This document shows, piece by piece, positions 17,757 to 27,564 of a DNA stretch of 64,000 bases (position 1 is the stretch's first letter; every line of letters begins with the position of its first letter). The stretch is taken from NCBI GenBank assembly GCA_964536015.1, contig CAZHVS010000007.1:106594-170593 (forward strand), read 5' to 3'. The notes beneath the pieces are model-generated. The model worked only from the letters and a program-made list of their open reading frames with translations, was not told where the DNA came from and made no database searches. The translations under genes were made by a program, and so were the position numbers. This DNA is from CAZHVS01 sp964536015. GTDB taxonomy: Bacteria > Bacteroidota > Ignavibacteria > Ignavibacteriales > Ignavibacteriaceae.

Positions 17757-19065
17757 AGTTGATCAGTATCTAAAAAAATTTTCTTTACCAGGATGGAATA
17801 TTGAAACCTCATTAAATCATCGTGTAAATCTTGCTGTTGTTATTCCCGCAATTTGCGAATACAATAATATTCGCAAACTCATCGAATCATTATTGGATAA
17901 TGACAAAACTTATTTCGATGACACTTTAATACTTTTTGTAATTAATAATTCAATTGATTCATCAGTTGAAATAAAAAATGATAATAAAAAAAGTATAGAA
18001 TTAATTCGTTCAATCTTTAGTGAAGCTATCTCAGATGATTCATTGATTTCAAAATGTAGAAATTCAAAACTTAATTTTGGACTTGTAGACGCTTCTACTT
18101 CGGGAAAAGAATTGCCTACAAAAGATGCAGGCGTTGGACTTGCCAGAAAAATTGGAATGGATTTAGTTTTATCTATGTTCGATTATTCCTCTCCCAACAA
18201 GAAAATACTTCTTTGTCTTGATGCTGACTGCATTGTTTCAGAAAATTATTTGTCTGAAATTTATAAACAGTTTAATGATAAAAATTTCTCGGCAGCAAAC
18301 ATTCCTTTTGAACATCCGCTTGATGGAAAAGCTGAAGAATATGCTGCAATAGTGTGTTACGAGCTTTTTCTGCGATACTATGTGCTTGGATTGCAATATG
18401 CAAAATCTCCATATGCATTTCATACTATTGGTTCTTCAATGGCTTGCGATTATCTTAGTTATATAAAAATTGGCGGGATGAATAAAAAGAAAGCAGCAGA
18501 AGATTTCTACTTCATTGAAAAATTAGCTAAAGTAACTAAAATAAAGCAAATTGAATTCGCTAGAGTTTACCCTTCCCCAAGAGGTTCCTGGAGAGTTCCT
18601 TTTGGCACTGGACAAAGAGTAAATCGGTATCATTCTAAAACTCATGATGAATATCTTGTTTATTCTCATCAAAGTTTTGTTGTGTTAAAACACTGGCTCG
18701 CAATTTTTCTTGACAAAAAAATCTATGATGAAATTTATTATCTGGATAATGCAAAAAGGATTAGTCATGCTTTATTTGATTTTTTGGTTCAACAAAAATT
18801 TCAGAAAGATTGGAAAACAATTTTAACAAATTCTTCCTCTGATACACAGGTTTCCAAACAAAAGAATCTATGGTTTGATGGATTTAAAACTTTAAAGCTA
18901 ATACATTATTTAAGAGATAACGAGTTTCCGATGGAACCAATGTTTTGTGAAATTGATAATCTTCTGAGCAAAATGAATTACAGCTATGATCTAGACCGAA
19001 TTACTGATATTCCTCCAATTGATGATCAGGAAAGATATTTAAACCTGTTAAGAAAATTTAATTAA
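17740..19065 (+). CDS. Family 2-type glycosyltransferase
   Basis: A 441-residue protein with an N-terminal GT-A fold. Seen: LAVVIPAICEYNNIRKLIES (in part: VVIPAICEYNNI, about 31-42), an Asp-x-Asp-like LLCLDADCIV (about 155-164), and a later acidic motif KKAAEDFYFIEKL that matches the ED-type acceptor-site motif of GT2 enzymes. No transmembrane helix is present, so it works in the cytoplasm or at the membrane face. The acceptor and sugar cannot be told. It overlaps miaA by 17 nt and precedes a methyltransferase-like membrane protein. Confidence 0.75.
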   Translation: MQIPFEVDQYLKKFSLPGWNIETSLNHRVNLAVVIPAICEYNNIRKLIESLLDNDKTYFDDTLILFVINNSIDSSVEIKNDNKKSIELIRSIFSEAISDDSLISKCRNSKLNFGLVDASTSGKELPTKDAGVGLARKIGMDLVLSMFDYSSPNKKILLCLDADCIVSENYLSEIYKQFNDKNFSAANIPFEHPLDGKAEEYAAIVCYELFLRYYVLGLQYAKSPYAFHTIGSSMACDYLSYIKIGGMNKKKAAEDFYFIEKLAKVTKIKQIEFARVYPSPRGSWRVPFGTGQRVNRYHSKTHDEYLVYSHQSFVVLKHWLAIFLDKKIYDEIYYLDNAKRISHALFDFLVQQKFQKDWKTILTNSSSDTQVSKQKNLWFDGFKTLKLIHYLRDNEFPMEPMFCEIDNLLSKMNYSYDLDRITDIPPIDDQERYLNLLRKFN

Positions 19066-19110
19066 TCTTCAATACTTTTCTATTATTTTTGAGAAAAAGA
19101 TTTTTTAATT

Positions 19111-19689
19111 ATGGATCCAATAAACATTATTATTGCCATTAATATCGTACTTATTTTTGGTGCAAACTTTTCTGGTGCAAAAGCCGGATTCAAGTCAACA
19201 ATAACACAGGTTAAAGACAAACCCCAAAGCTACTTGCAAACTTTACCTTTGTTAGTCACTACTCTTTCTTTAATTGCACTTATTCTTGCCGTATTCCAGA
19301 TTGGAACTTTAAATTATTCAAACGAACAACAAAACATTAGATTGACAGCTCTTGTAATTTATCTTGTTTTCTCATGGTTGCAAGTATGGGCTTATAAATC
19401 GCTTGGTAAAAATTATTCACAGGATATAGTAGTTTTTAATAAGCATTCAATTGTTAATAACGGACCATATAAATTGATTCGTCATCCACATTACATTTCA
19501 CAAATAATTATCGATTTATCAGCAGCGGCTGCCACACTAAGTTTTGTCGTTTTGCCTTTAGCAATAATAGAAATACCGCTTTTAATTCTTCGTGCTTCAC
19601 TTGAAGAAAAAATTTTACTTAAACATTTCAAAGATGAATATGGTAAATATAAAAAGCGTACCGGATTTATGATTCCTTTTATTGGATAG
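19111..19689 (+). CDS. Isoprenylcysteine/phospholipid methyltransferase-type membrane protein
   Basis: This 192-residue integral membrane protein has about four or five helices and the ICMT/PEMT C-terminal signature: GPYKLIRHPHYISQII (about 131-146) followed by SLEEKILLKHFKDEYGKYKKRTG. These residues form the SAM site in isoprenylcysteine carboxyl methyltransferases and related bacterial lipid or small-molecule methyltransferases. Its substrate is unknown. It lies 3 nt before the amidase gene, probably in one transcript. A second member of the same superfamily is encoded at 56443-56964. Confidence 0.75.
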   Translation: MDPINIIIAINIVLIFGANFSGAKAGFKSTITQVKDKPQSYLQTLPLLVTTLSLIALILAVFQIGTLNYSNEQQNIRLTALVIYLVFSWLQVWAYKSLGKNYSQDIVVFNKHSIVNNGPYKLIRHPHYISQIIIDLSAAAATLSFVVLPLAIIEIPLLILRASLEEKILLKHFKDEYGKYKKRTGFMIPFIG

Positions 19690-19692
19690 TGA

Positions 19693-21216
19693 ATGATAAG
19701 ATTTGTAACTATACTTTTACTTTTTGCTCAAGCATCTATAGCACAGGATTTTTTTTATCAAAAAGTAACCATTGGAAATGAAACAAAAGAAATACTATCA
19801 TTAAAACACAAAGAGATTATTTATATATCTTCAAAAGACCTGGCAGATAAATTTTCACTTAATTATTTTTTTAATCCTTCAAATAAAAAAGCTGAGTTAA
19901 AATTTTCCGAATACATTTTAAGAATTACTGCTAATAATCCATTTATTGTTTTGGTAAAAAAAGATGATAACTCGGTAAATACTTTGCAGATACCTGTAAA
20001 TACTCTCTATAAAGAATCAATTTTTCTTCCTGTCCATCATTTACAAAAAATATTAACAATCTGTTTCGGTAAAGATATCAACGTTAAAGGTATATCATCA
20101 GAAATTGTTAAAGAAATAAATGTTGATAAAAAAGACACTTTAATAAAAACACAAAATGGTATTACTCCTAAATTCAACTTATTAGAAAAAGCAAACGGAA
20201 CTTTACTCACAATTAAGTTGAGTTCACCTATAAAATCTGTCAACCATTCACTGCTTAAAGACACAATTATCATTATATTTCCAAAAATAAATTTTAATAA
20301 CACAGCAAAAACTACGACTTTATCAAAAGGTTTAGTTAAAGATGTTTTTCTTTCTAATGCTGGAGATGATGCTTTTATAAAGATCCCTTTAACAAAAGAT
20401 TTTACATCTTATGAAGTAATTAATTCCAGAAATGGAAATGAGATACTTGTTACAATTCATAGTAAAAAATTTGTAAACACTAATCTTGATTCCAAAAAAG
20501 AGAAATGGAATTTTGATGTAATTGTTATCGATGCCGGACATGGTGGCAAAGATTATGGAGCCATTGGTGTTAATGGTGCTGTAGAAAAAGAAATCAATCT
20601 TGGGATTGCTTTAAAACTTGGCTCTCTTATTTCCGAACACTTTCCAGAGATAAAAGTTGTTTATACTCGTAAAGATGATCGATTTATTGAATTATACAGG
20701 CGAGGTAAAATTGCTAATGAGAATAACGGAAAACTTTTTATCTCCATTCATTGTAATTCTCAACCTCAAAAACCCGGTCCGGCAAGCGGTTTTGAAGTAT
20801 ATTTATTAAGACCGGGCAGAACTGAAGATGCAATACAAATAGCAAATCAGGAAAATAAAGTGATTGAATATGAAGATAATCCATCGCGTTATCAGAAATT
20901 GACAGATGAAAATTTCATCCTCGTTAGTATGGCTCATTCATCATATATGAAGTACTCTGAAAAGTTTGCAGAGTTGCTGCATCAACAGGTAAATGATAAA
21001 TTAAGAATAAAATCTCGTGGAGTAAAACAAGCGGGATTTTATGTCCTTGTTGGCGCATCAATGCCAAGTGTACTAATCGAAACAGCATTTATTTCTAACT
21101 CGAATGATGCTAATTATCTAAAAAGCAAAGAAGGACAGGAAGAAATGGCAAGAGCTATTCTTTCTGCAATAAAATCTTTTAAAACATACTACGATAAAGT
21201 AATTGAAACCGAATAA
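19693..21216 (+). CDS. N-acetylmuramoyl-L-alanine amidase (Amidase_3)
   Basis: The 507-residue exported enzyme cleaves the bond between MurNAc and the stem peptide of peptidoglycan. Residues 1-18 form a signal peptide (AQASIAQD region). An N-terminal half of about 250 residues is rich in strands and resembles copper-amine-oxidase-like/AMIN-type targeting domains. The catalytic half starts near residue 275 with VIVIDAGHGGKDYGA (zinc His), and continues with a Glu in AVEKEINLGIAL, FISIHCNS (zinc His), and PSVLIETAFISN (catalytic Glu). The domain layout matches AmiC-type cell-separation amidases. It sits between the methyltransferase-like gene and a cytochrome c gene. Confidence 0.9.
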   Translation: MIRFVTILLLFAQASIAQDFFYQKVTIGNETKEILSLKHKEIIYISSKDLADKFSLNYFFNPSNKKAELKFSEYILRITANNPFIVLVKKDDNSVNTLQIPVNTLYKESIFLPVHHLQKILTICFGKDINVKGISSEIVKEINVDKKDTLIKTQNGITPKFNLLEKANGTLLTIKLSSPIKSVNHSLLKDTIIIIFPKINFNNTAKTTTLSKGLVKDVFLSNAGDDAFIKIPLTKDFTSYEVINSRNGNEILVTIHSKKFVNTNLDSKKEKWNFDVIVIDAGHGGKDYGAIGVNGAVEKEINLGIALKLGSLISEHFPEIKVVYTRKDDRFIELYRRGKIANENNGKLFISIHCNSQPQKPGPASGFEVYLLRPGRTEDAIQIANQENKVIEYEDNPSRYQKLTDENFILVSMAHSSYMKYSEKFAELLHQQVNDKLRIKSRGVKQAGFYVLVGASMPSVLIETAFISNSNDANYLKSKEGQEEMARAILSAIKSFKTYYDKVIETE

Positions 21217-21254
21217 AAACTTTTTGTAAATTGCTGCAAAAATAATGGAGATAT

Positions 21255-21668
21255 ATGACTAAAACTCAAATCTGGCTTGGTGCTTTTGTATTAGCTTTCG
21301 TTATTCTTTTCTTCTTACAGGAATTGACGACAAATAAAACAGAACACCCGCAGGGAATAGACATGACTAACAATAATAAGATGGAAGAGAACAGTAATCA
21401 GGCACAAGAAATTATGAATCAATTTGGATGTCTCAGATGTCATGGCAACGATTTGAAAGGAACTGCTTTAGCCCCATCAATCATTGGCTTATCATCATTG
21501 TACTCAAGAGATGAAATGATAAACTATTTAAGAAACCCCTCTTCTTATATGGAGAAAGATAGGTTTCAGGCTTTTAGAGAGAAATACAGAACAATTATGC
21601 CTTCGTTTAACGACAAGGATGTAAAAGACTTAGGAAAAATTGTAGATTACTTGATGAGTTTAAAATAA
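21255..21668 (+). CDS. Membrane-anchored monoheme cytochrome c
   Basis: This 137-residue protein has an N-terminal signal anchor (about 5-25), a short linker, and one class I cytochrome c domain with the heme site CLRCH (about residues 58-62: FGCLRCHGNDLKG) and a distal Met in RTIMPSFNDKDV, the expected sixth ligand. It would be held at the outer face of the inner membrane as an electron carrier. The cytochrome c maturation genes in this window (28.9-33.9 kb) would attach its heme. An ATGGAG ribosome site precedes the ATG. It ends at a strong hairpin. Confidence 0.9.
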   Translation: MTKTQIWLGAFVLAFVILFFLQELTTNKTEHPQGIDMTNNNKMEENSNQAQEIMNQFGCLRCHGNDLKGTALAPSIIGLSSLYSRDEMINYLRNPSSYMEKDRFQAFREKYRTIMPSFNDKDVKDLGKIVDYLMSLK

Positions 21669-21698
21669 AAAGAGGCTTGATTAATTCAAGCCTCTTTT
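21668..21698. terminator. Bidirectional terminator between cytochrome c and aldolase genes
   Basis: A 13-bp stem with a 5-nt loop (arms 21668-21680 and 21686-21698, core AGAGGCTTGA/TCAAGCCTCT) has A-runs before it and T-runs after it on both strands. It lies in the 35-nt gap between two converging genes and should stop both transcripts. Confidence 0.9.
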
Positions 21699-21703
21699 CA
21701 ACT

Positions 21704-22696
21704 TTATGCTTTGTTAGCACTTCCAAGAACATTGATAATTTTGTGTTTATACAGTTCTTTTAAGGAATCACGAGCTGGACCTAAATATTTTCTTGGATCA
21801 AATTCTGCAGGACTATCATTAAATACTTTTCGAATAGCAGCAGTCATAGCCAATCTGCCATCAGAATCAATATTAACTTTACAAACCGCTGAAGCGGCTG
21901 CCTTCCTCAGTTGATCTTCAGGAATACCAACTGCGTCTTTTAACTTTCCACCATTTGAATTAATGATTTTTACAAGATTAACCGGAACCGATGAAGCCCC
22001 ATGTAAAACAATTGGAAAACCAGGAATTCTTTTTTCAATTTCTTCTAAAATATCAAAACGAAGAGGAGGAGGAATTAGTATTCCATCTTCATTGCGTGTG
22101 CATTGTGCCGGAGTAAACTTATTTGCACCATGAGAAGTCCCGATAGAAATGGCAAGAGAATCTACTCCTGTTTTTTTCACAAAGTCTTCAACTTCTTCCG
22201 GCTTAGTATAATGAGAAACTTCGCTTGATACTTCATCTTCAATTCCAGCCAGCACACCAAGTTCCCCTTCAACGGAAACATCATACCTGTGAGCATATTC
22301 AACCACCTGTTTTGTAAGCTCGACGTTCTTCTCGTAAGGATGATGCGACCCATCAATCATAACAGAAGAAAAACCTGATTCAACACAAGACTTACATAAT
22401 TCAAAAGTATCTCCGTGATCAAGATGAAGAACAATTGGAATTTCATACCCGAGTTCTTTAGCATAATCCACTGCGCCTTTTGCAAGATGTTTCAACAGTG
22501 TTTGATTGGCATATTTTCTTGCACCACTTGAAACCTGTAAAATAACTGGTGATTTGGTTTCTACGCAAGCTCCTATAATAGCCTGTAATTGTTCAAGGTT
22601 ATTGAAATTAAATGCGGGAATTGCATATCCACCTTTAACTGCATTTTTAAATAATTCTTTTGAATTGACGAGTCCTAATTCTTTATACGTAACCAT
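21704..22696 (-). CDS. fba: Class II fructose-bisphosphate aldolase
   Basis: The 330-residue enzyme splits or forms fructose-1,6-bisphosphate from dihydroxyacetone phosphate and glyceraldehyde-3-phosphate in glycolysis and gluconeogenesis. It is a zinc-dependent TIM barrel. Seen: PAFNFNNLEQLQA (about 23-35), the metal-binding VLHLDHGDTFELC (about 85-97), MIDGSHHPYEKN (about 111-122), a Glu in VEGELGVLAG, and VLHGASSVP (about 236-244). Length and motifs match the long class IIA/B forms. It diverges from the ornithine aminotransferase gene across a 281-nt regulatory gap. Confidence 0.93.
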   Translation of the reverse strand: MVTYKELGLVNSKELFKNAVKGGYAIPAFNFNNLEQLQAIIGACVETKSPVILQVSSGARKYANQTLLKHLAKGAVDYAKELGYEIPIVLHLDHGDTFELCKSCVESGFSSVMIDGSHHPYEKNVELTKQVVEYAHRYDVSVEGELGVLAGIEDEVSSEVSHYTKPEEVEDFVKKTGVDSLAISIGTSHGANKFTPAQCTRNEDGILIPPPLRFDILEEIEKRIPGFPIVLHGASSVPVNLVKIINSNGGKLKDAVGIPEDQLRKAAASAVCKVNIDSDGRLAMTAAIRKVFNDSPAEFDPRKYLGPARDSLKELYKHKIINVLGSANKA

Positions 22697-22977
22697 AATT
22701 CTCTCTCTTTTTTAATAATAAACTTAATCTTCTGTGGAATTATACAAAAAGTTTCAAAATATTAAAAGCATAGTCTACTGCTTATAAACTGAAAACTGTT
22801 TAAAAATTTTCTCATATAATTATCGAACAATTAATAAACTGAAAATAGTTCAAAATAAAGATTGAATTATTTATTGCAATCAATGAAAAATCCATTTCAC
22901 TACATTTATATTCTCCTTTGAAGTCAGCCATTTAACAGATAATTTTGTTCATAAGAAATTTAAAATTTAGGAGTAAT
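22697..22977. promoter_or_regulatory. Divergent promoter region with two operator-like repeats
   Basis: This gap drives fba leftward and the aminotransferase gene rightward. Two similar 16-25-nt elements lie about 50 nt apart: ATAAACTGAAAACTGTTT at about 22784-22801 and ATAAACTGAAAATAGTT at about 22834-22850. Each is an imperfect dyad (AAAC...GTTT and AACT...AGTT). They look like paired operator sites for one regulator, but no known box was recognised. Confidence 0.35.
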
Positions 22978-24180
22978 ATGACAACAAAAGATTTTATCGC
23001 AATTGAAGAAAAATTCGGTGCCCACAATTATCATCCTCTCGATGTTGTAATAAATAAAGCCGAAGGAATATGGGTTTGGGATGTTGATGGAAACAAATAC
23101 CTTGACTGTCTTGCTGCTTATTCTGCTGTTAACCAGGGACATTGTCATCCAAGAATAATTAAAGTTTTAAAAGAACAGGCTGACAAAGTAACACTAACAT
23201 CACGTGCTTTTAGAAATGATCAACTTCCCCTCTTATGTCAGGAATTATGTGAACTTACCGGTTATGAAATGGTTTTACCAATGAATAGCGGAGCTGAAGC
23301 CGTAGAAACAGCTCTAAAAGCTGCACGTAAATGGGGCTACAAAATAAAAGGTGTCAAAGAAAATTCTGCAGAAATAATTGTTTGTAATAATAACTTTGCG
23401 GGGAGAACAATTACGATTATCAGCTTCTCTACAGAAGAACAATATAAAGATGGTTATGCACCATTCACTCCCGGTTTTAAAATTATTGAATATGGAAATG
23501 CTGAAGAACTGGAAAAAGCAATTACTCCAAATACTGTTGCCTTTATAGTTGAACCTATTCAAGGTGAAGGTGGAGTTTGTGTCCCTCCGGATGGATATCT
23601 TAAAAAAGCATTTGAAGTTTGCAAAAAGAACAATGTTTTATTTATAACTGATGAAATACAATCAGGACTTGGAAGAAGCGGAAAACTTTTTGCACATTAT
23701 TATGAAGGCATTCGTCCTGACGTAGTAATTATTGGCAAAGCTCTCTCGGGTGGATGTTATCCTGTTTCAGCCGTTTTATCTGACAAGCAAGTTCTTGGTG
23801 TATTTAATCCAGGAGATCATGGTTCAACATTTGGCGGAAATCCACTTGGTGCTGCCATTGCAAGAGAAAGTCTTAAAGTGCTTGTAGAAGAAAAACTTGT
23901 CGAAAATTCATTTGAACTGGGAAAATACTTCAGAGCTAAATTGCGCGAAATTAATTCACCTCACGTTAAAGAAATTCGAGGCAAAGGATTATTCATTGGT
24001 GTTGAGCTTCATCCAGAAGCAGGTGGTGCAAGAAGATTCTGTGAAGCATTAATGAAAAAAGGTGTTCTGTGTAAAGAAACTCATTCACACGTAATAAGAT
24101 TTGCTCCTCCACTTGTTATTAAAAAAGAAGATATTGATTGGGCAATGGAGAGAGTAAAAGAAGTCCTGCTGATGAAATAA
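22978..24180 (+). CDS. rocD: Ornithine aminotransferase
   Basis: This 400-residue pyridoxal-phosphate enzyme moves the delta-amino group of ornithine to 2-oxoglutarate, giving glutamate semialdehyde. It is a class III aminotransferase. Seen: NYHPLDVVINKAEGIWVWD (near the N-terminus, as in OAT), MNSGAEAVETALKAARKWG, ITDEIQSGLGRSGKL with the PLP-ring Asp, the Schiff-base Lys in IIGKALSGG, and GSTFGGNPLG. Acetylornithine aminotransferase is the nearest alternative, but the N-terminal HYxPL-type motif favours OAT. The open frame extends to 22945, but the ATG at 22978 follows TAGGAG and matches the family start. Confidence 0.9.
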   Translation: MTTKDFIAIEEKFGAHNYHPLDVVINKAEGIWVWDVDGNKYLDCLAAYSAVNQGHCHPRIIKVLKEQADKVTLTSRAFRNDQLPLLCQELCELTGYEMVLPMNSGAEAVETALKAARKWGYKIKGVKENSAEIIVCNNNFAGRTITIISFSTEEQYKDGYAPFTPGFKIIEYGNAEELEKAITPNTVAFIVEPIQGEGGVCVPPDGYLKKAFEVCKKNNVLFITDEIQSGLGRSGKLFAHYYEGIRPDVVIIGKALSGGCYPVSAVLSDKQVLGVFNPGDHGSTFGGNPLGAAIARESLKVLVEEKLVENSFELGKYFRAKLREINSPHVKEIRGKGLFIGVELHPEAGGARRFCEALMKKGVLCKETHSHVIRFAPPLVIKKEDIDWAMERVKEVLLMK

Positions 24181-24195
24181 TTTTCTGCTGCAAAG

Positions 24196-24223
24196 AAGTG
24201 GAAGTTAACGCTTCCACTTTTTT
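24196..24223 (+). terminator. Intrinsic terminator after ornithine aminotransferase gene
   Basis: A 9-bp stem, AAGTGGAAG (24196-24204) with CTTCCACTT (24211-24219), is followed by a T-run on the plus strand. It lies 16 nt after the rocD stop and touches the end of the converging hybrid kinase gene. Confidence 0.85.
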
Positions 24224-26903
24224 ATACTATAAACTCCTGAACCAATTGACTCGTAGTTTCAAATGCTTTTTTAATTGCATCTAATTTTTCCAAAACAATA
24301 GTAAGATTATTTTGCTTAGCTGCCATTTCAATTGCTTTTGCTTCTTCCCCCATTAACTTTGCACCAATAGATAAACTTGCCCCTTTTAAGGTATGGCTTT
24401 CAGAAGCGATTTTCTGGAAATTGCTTTCGCGAATGAACGCTTCAAGTTTCTCAAGACGACCTGTTGTATCACTTAAATATGTAGTTAATAATTCTTTTTG
24501 GAAATCAGCATTATCCATACTAATTGATGAAAAATGTTTCCTGTCGAAAACATCATCCATTGGCGTTGGTTCATCAATTTCTGCAATGCTTAATGGATCA
24601 ACTTTAATGTTTAACCATTTATCTATTACACTAATCAAATCATCGGTGCGAATAGGTTTGGTTAAATAATCATTCATACCTGCCGCAATACATTTATCTC
24701 TATCACCCGACATTGCATGAGCTGTCATAGCAATAATTGGAATAGAATAACCATAATCACCCATTTCACGGATTCGTTGAGTTGCAGTAAAACCATCAAC
24801 TTCCGGCATTTGAACATCCATTAATATTAAATTGTAGCATGGATTTTCTTTAATTTCCTGTATAGCTTCGCCTCCATTACCAACAGCTTTAGCTTGTAAT
24901 CCTGCAGTCTGCAAAATTTTTAATGCAACTTTTTGATTTACTGCATTATCTTCTGCAAGCAAGATTCTAAATTTTTCTCGCTGACTTTTAAATTCGTTTG
25001 CAAATAATTTTGTTTCAACAATCTTTCTTTGTTCAAGTTCAGAAGGTTTAACTTTGCTTTTTAAAGTACCAATAACACTCGATTGTTTTTGAACTTTAAG
25101 TAAAATTGAAAAAGTAAACTTACTTCCATTATTTGGAGCACTCTCAACCTTAATTGAGCCATTCATCATTGATACCAACTCTTTGCAGATTGCTAATCCC
25201 AAACCTGTTCCGCCAAATTTTCTAGTATAGGATCCATCTAGTTGAGAGAAAGGCTGAAAGAGATATTTAATCCTTTCATGAGGAATTCCTACTCCTGTAT
25301 CTTGCACAAAAGAGGTTATCTTAACTTTATCATCTTCTAATTTCTCTGAACTTATATGAATATTAACAGAACCTTGGTTAGTAAACTTGATTGCATTCGA
25401 TAGTAAATTAATATAAATTTGACGAATTCTTGTAGCGTCACCAATAAGATGAAGATGAGCACCTGTTTCAATATCTACATTGATGGATAATTTTTTTTCA
25501 TTCGCCGCAGTAATAACAGTTCCTATTGCTTCGTTTAAAAGTTCCCGCATATTGAAAGGAACTTCTTTAAGTTCAAATTTACCGGCTTCAATTTTAGAAA
25601 AATCTAATATATTATTTATTAATTCAAGAAGTGTTTCTGCCGAATTTCGAGCGCTTGCAACCAGATCTTTTAATTCCTGTTGTGTCCGGTAAGTCCCCTG
25701 CTCAATAAGTGTAAGAAAACCTATTACACCATTCATTGGTGTTCTTATTTCGTGCGACATATTTGCAAGAAACTGACTTTTTATTTCACTTGATTTTAAT
25801 GCTTCTTTAGCAAGGATATCGGATTTGGCTTTTTCTGTTTTTAATTGTTCTTCTGCTTTTCTTCTTTCTTCTTCAAGACGAATTTGTTCGGTTATATCAC
25901 GTAGCGAACCTTCGAATAAATAACGATCATCAACATCATCTTTTACAACTCTTGCATTAATCTGAACAAAAATTATTTTTCCATCTTTTCTTTTCAACCT
26001 TGCTTGGTGAGCTTTCACCTCTCCTGTCTTTCTTAGCATTTCTACAATTTCATCTCTGTCCCTAGGTATAGTATAGATATCTTTTGTCAAACTTAAATTT
26101 TTCATTTCCTCAAATGATTCATATCCAAGTAAGTTCATTAATGCACTATTTACGGTTACAAATCGGCCTGAAGGAGTTGTTTGAAATATTCCCTCAATTG
26201 AATTTTCAATTATTGAGCGATATTTTTTTGCTGATTGTTTAATCTTAAAAGACTTTTCCGCAAGTTCACTTCTAAGTTTGAAATTAACAGCACTGCCTAC
26301 AACTGATATTAAACTTAAAAAGATAACAAAAAGCAACGACTCAATTAAATTTGGTAAAAAGTATATTTCTTTTTTATTGAATAAAATTGCTGCAGCAAAT
26401 ACAAAGTTATAATAGATTGCTACTATTATCTGGTTTTTCACTTCCCAGCTAAGAAATAAAGCCGAAGTAAAAATCATCAGTCCAACAATTTGTGTATTAA
26501 CAATAAGAGTTTTCGGCATTAAATAAATCATATAACCGCTGGAAGCAATAATAGTCAGCAGAAGTATATGAACTAACATAACAGGATTTTTTAATGCATG
26601 TTTTGTATGCAAAACGACAAGAATAATAAATGCTATTAGAGTAGCAAGAAGCCGGGTTAAATATATTTCAAAAGAAAAATGCGATGAATATCTTACTTCA
26701 AAAACCATTGCAAATAAACCTGAGATGGCAATTAAAAGAGTTATGACTTTTAGCGGAACAACAAGATATTCTTCTGATTCTTTTTTAATGTATTGATATT
26801 TGTCCGAATCAAAAAGACTAGCTGGATTGCTTAAGAAATCCAAAATAGAATATTTTCGTTTAAAAAATGTGGACTTTACTGATTTCTGTTTAGTTAATTT
26901 CAT
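24222..26903 (-). CDS. Hybrid sensor histidine kinase with receiver and Hpt domains
   Basis: An 893-residue inner-membrane phosphorelay protein. Residues about 45-215 hold six to seven transmembrane helices. A PAS domain with PAC motif follows (about 225-345). HisKA has LANMSHEIRTPMNGVIGF (about 383-400), and HATPase_c ends with GGTGLGLAICKELV. A receiver (about 665-785) has LLAEDNAVNQ, the phospho-site LILMDVQMPEVDG and YLTKPI. The C-terminal Hpt domain carries ESHTLKGASLSIGA with the second phospho-His. All four relay residues are thus on one chain. No dedicated regulator gene is adjacent, so the final receiver lies elsewhere. The signal sensed is unknown. Confidence 0.92.
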   Translation of the reverse strand: MKLTKQKSVKSTFFKRKYSILDFLSNPASLFDSDKYQYIKKESEEYLVVPLKVITLLIAISGLFAMVFEVRYSSHFSFEIYLTRLLATLIAFIILVVLHTKHALKNPVMLVHILLLTIIASSGYMIYLMPKTLIVNTQIVGLMIFTSALFLSWEVKNQIIVAIYYNFVFAAAILFNKKEIYFLPNLIESLLFVIFLSLISVVGSAVNFKLRSELAEKSFKIKQSAKKYRSIIENSIEGIFQTTPSGRFVTVNSALMNLLGYESFEEMKNLSLTKDIYTIPRDRDEIVEMLRKTGEVKAHQARLKRKDGKIIFVQINARVVKDDVDDRYLFEGSLRDITEQIRLEEERRKAEEQLKTEKAKSDILAKEALKSSEIKSQFLANMSHEIRTPMNGVIGFLTLIEQGTYRTQQELKDLVASARNSAETLLELINNILDFSKIEAGKFELKEVPFNMRELLNEAIGTVITAANEKKLSINVDIETGAHLHLIGDATRIRQIYINLLSNAIKFTNQGSVNIHISSEKLEDDKVKITSFVQDTGVGIPHERIKYLFQPFSQLDGSYTRKFGGTGLGLAICKELVSMMNGSIKVESAPNNGSKFTFSILLKVQKQSSVIGTLKSKVKPSELEQRKIVETKLFANEFKSQREKFRILLAEDNAVNQKVALKILQTAGLQAKAVGNGGEAIQEIKENPCYNLILMDVQMPEVDGFTATQRIREMGDYGYSIPIIAMTAHAMSGDRDKCIAAGMNDYLTKPIRTDDLISVIDKWLNIKVDPLSIAEIDEPTPMDDVFDRKHFSSISMDNADFQKELLTTYLSDTTGRLEKLEAFIRESNFQKIASESHTLKGASLSIGAKLMGEEAKAIEMAAKQNNLTIVLEKLDAIKKAFETTSQLVQEFIV

Positions 26904-27009
26904 TTTAATTCAACTTTTTTCATTTGAAATATTCCTGAAAATATTTTCAATTAATGTCGTAAGTTAAATTACCAATTTCAAAAAATTTATCAAAAGAATT
27001 TTATTCATT

Positions 27010-27561
27010 ATGTTAGATTTTCTTTACTCTATAGATTTATCGATTTTCTACTTTTTCAATCACACTTTATCAAACAATGTGCTGGATAAGTTTTTTATTC
27101 CAATTACAGATGTAAAATACTGGATAATCGCTTATATAATTCTTTGGGGAATTCTATTCTTTAATGGCGGGAGAAAAGGGAAAATTGCTGCAATTCTTGT
27201 AATCTTATTAATTATAGTTTCCGATCAATTCGGTTATAGAATTCTGAAAGAATTATTTGCACGTATTCGTCCATGCAATGTTTTATCCGATGCGATTCTG
27301 CCATTAGGAAAGCAAGGGACATTTTCTTTTCCATCAAATCACGCATTAAATAATTTTGCAGCAGCTATATTTTTTTCAAGGCTTTATCCTAATTTAAAAT
27401 GGATACTAATAATAATTGCCAGTCTCGTTTCAATCTCACGTGTTTACCTTGGTTTGCACTACCCTTCTGATATAGTGGGTGGAGCAGTTATAGGGATTGG
27501 TTTTGGATTTCTTTTCTCAGTTATTTACTTCCAATTAGAGAAATTTTTAGTTAAAAAATAA
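27010..27561 (+). CDS. PAP2-family membrane phosphatase
   Basis: A 183-residue inner-membrane protein with about five or six helices and the three acid-phosphatase motifs: KELFARIRP (about 82-90), FPSNHALN (about 106-113) and SRVYLGLHYPSDIVGG (about 143-158). Such enzymes remove phosphate from lipids such as undecaprenyl pyrophosphate, phosphatidate or PGP in the outer leaflet. The exact substrate is open; undecaprenyl-pyrophosphate recycling (BcrC/PgpB-like) is a reasonable guess. It stands alone between two minus-strand genes. Confidence 0.9.
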   Translation: MLDFLYSIDLSIFYFFNHTLSNNVLDKFFIPITDVKYWIIAYIILWGILFFNGGRKGKIAAILVILLIIVSDQFGYRILKELFARIRPCNVLSDAILPLGKQGTFSFPSNHALNNFAAAIFFSRLYPNLKWILIIIASLVSISRVYLGLHYPSDIVGGAVIGIGFGFLFSVIYFQLEKFLVKK

Positions 27562-27564
27562 AAA

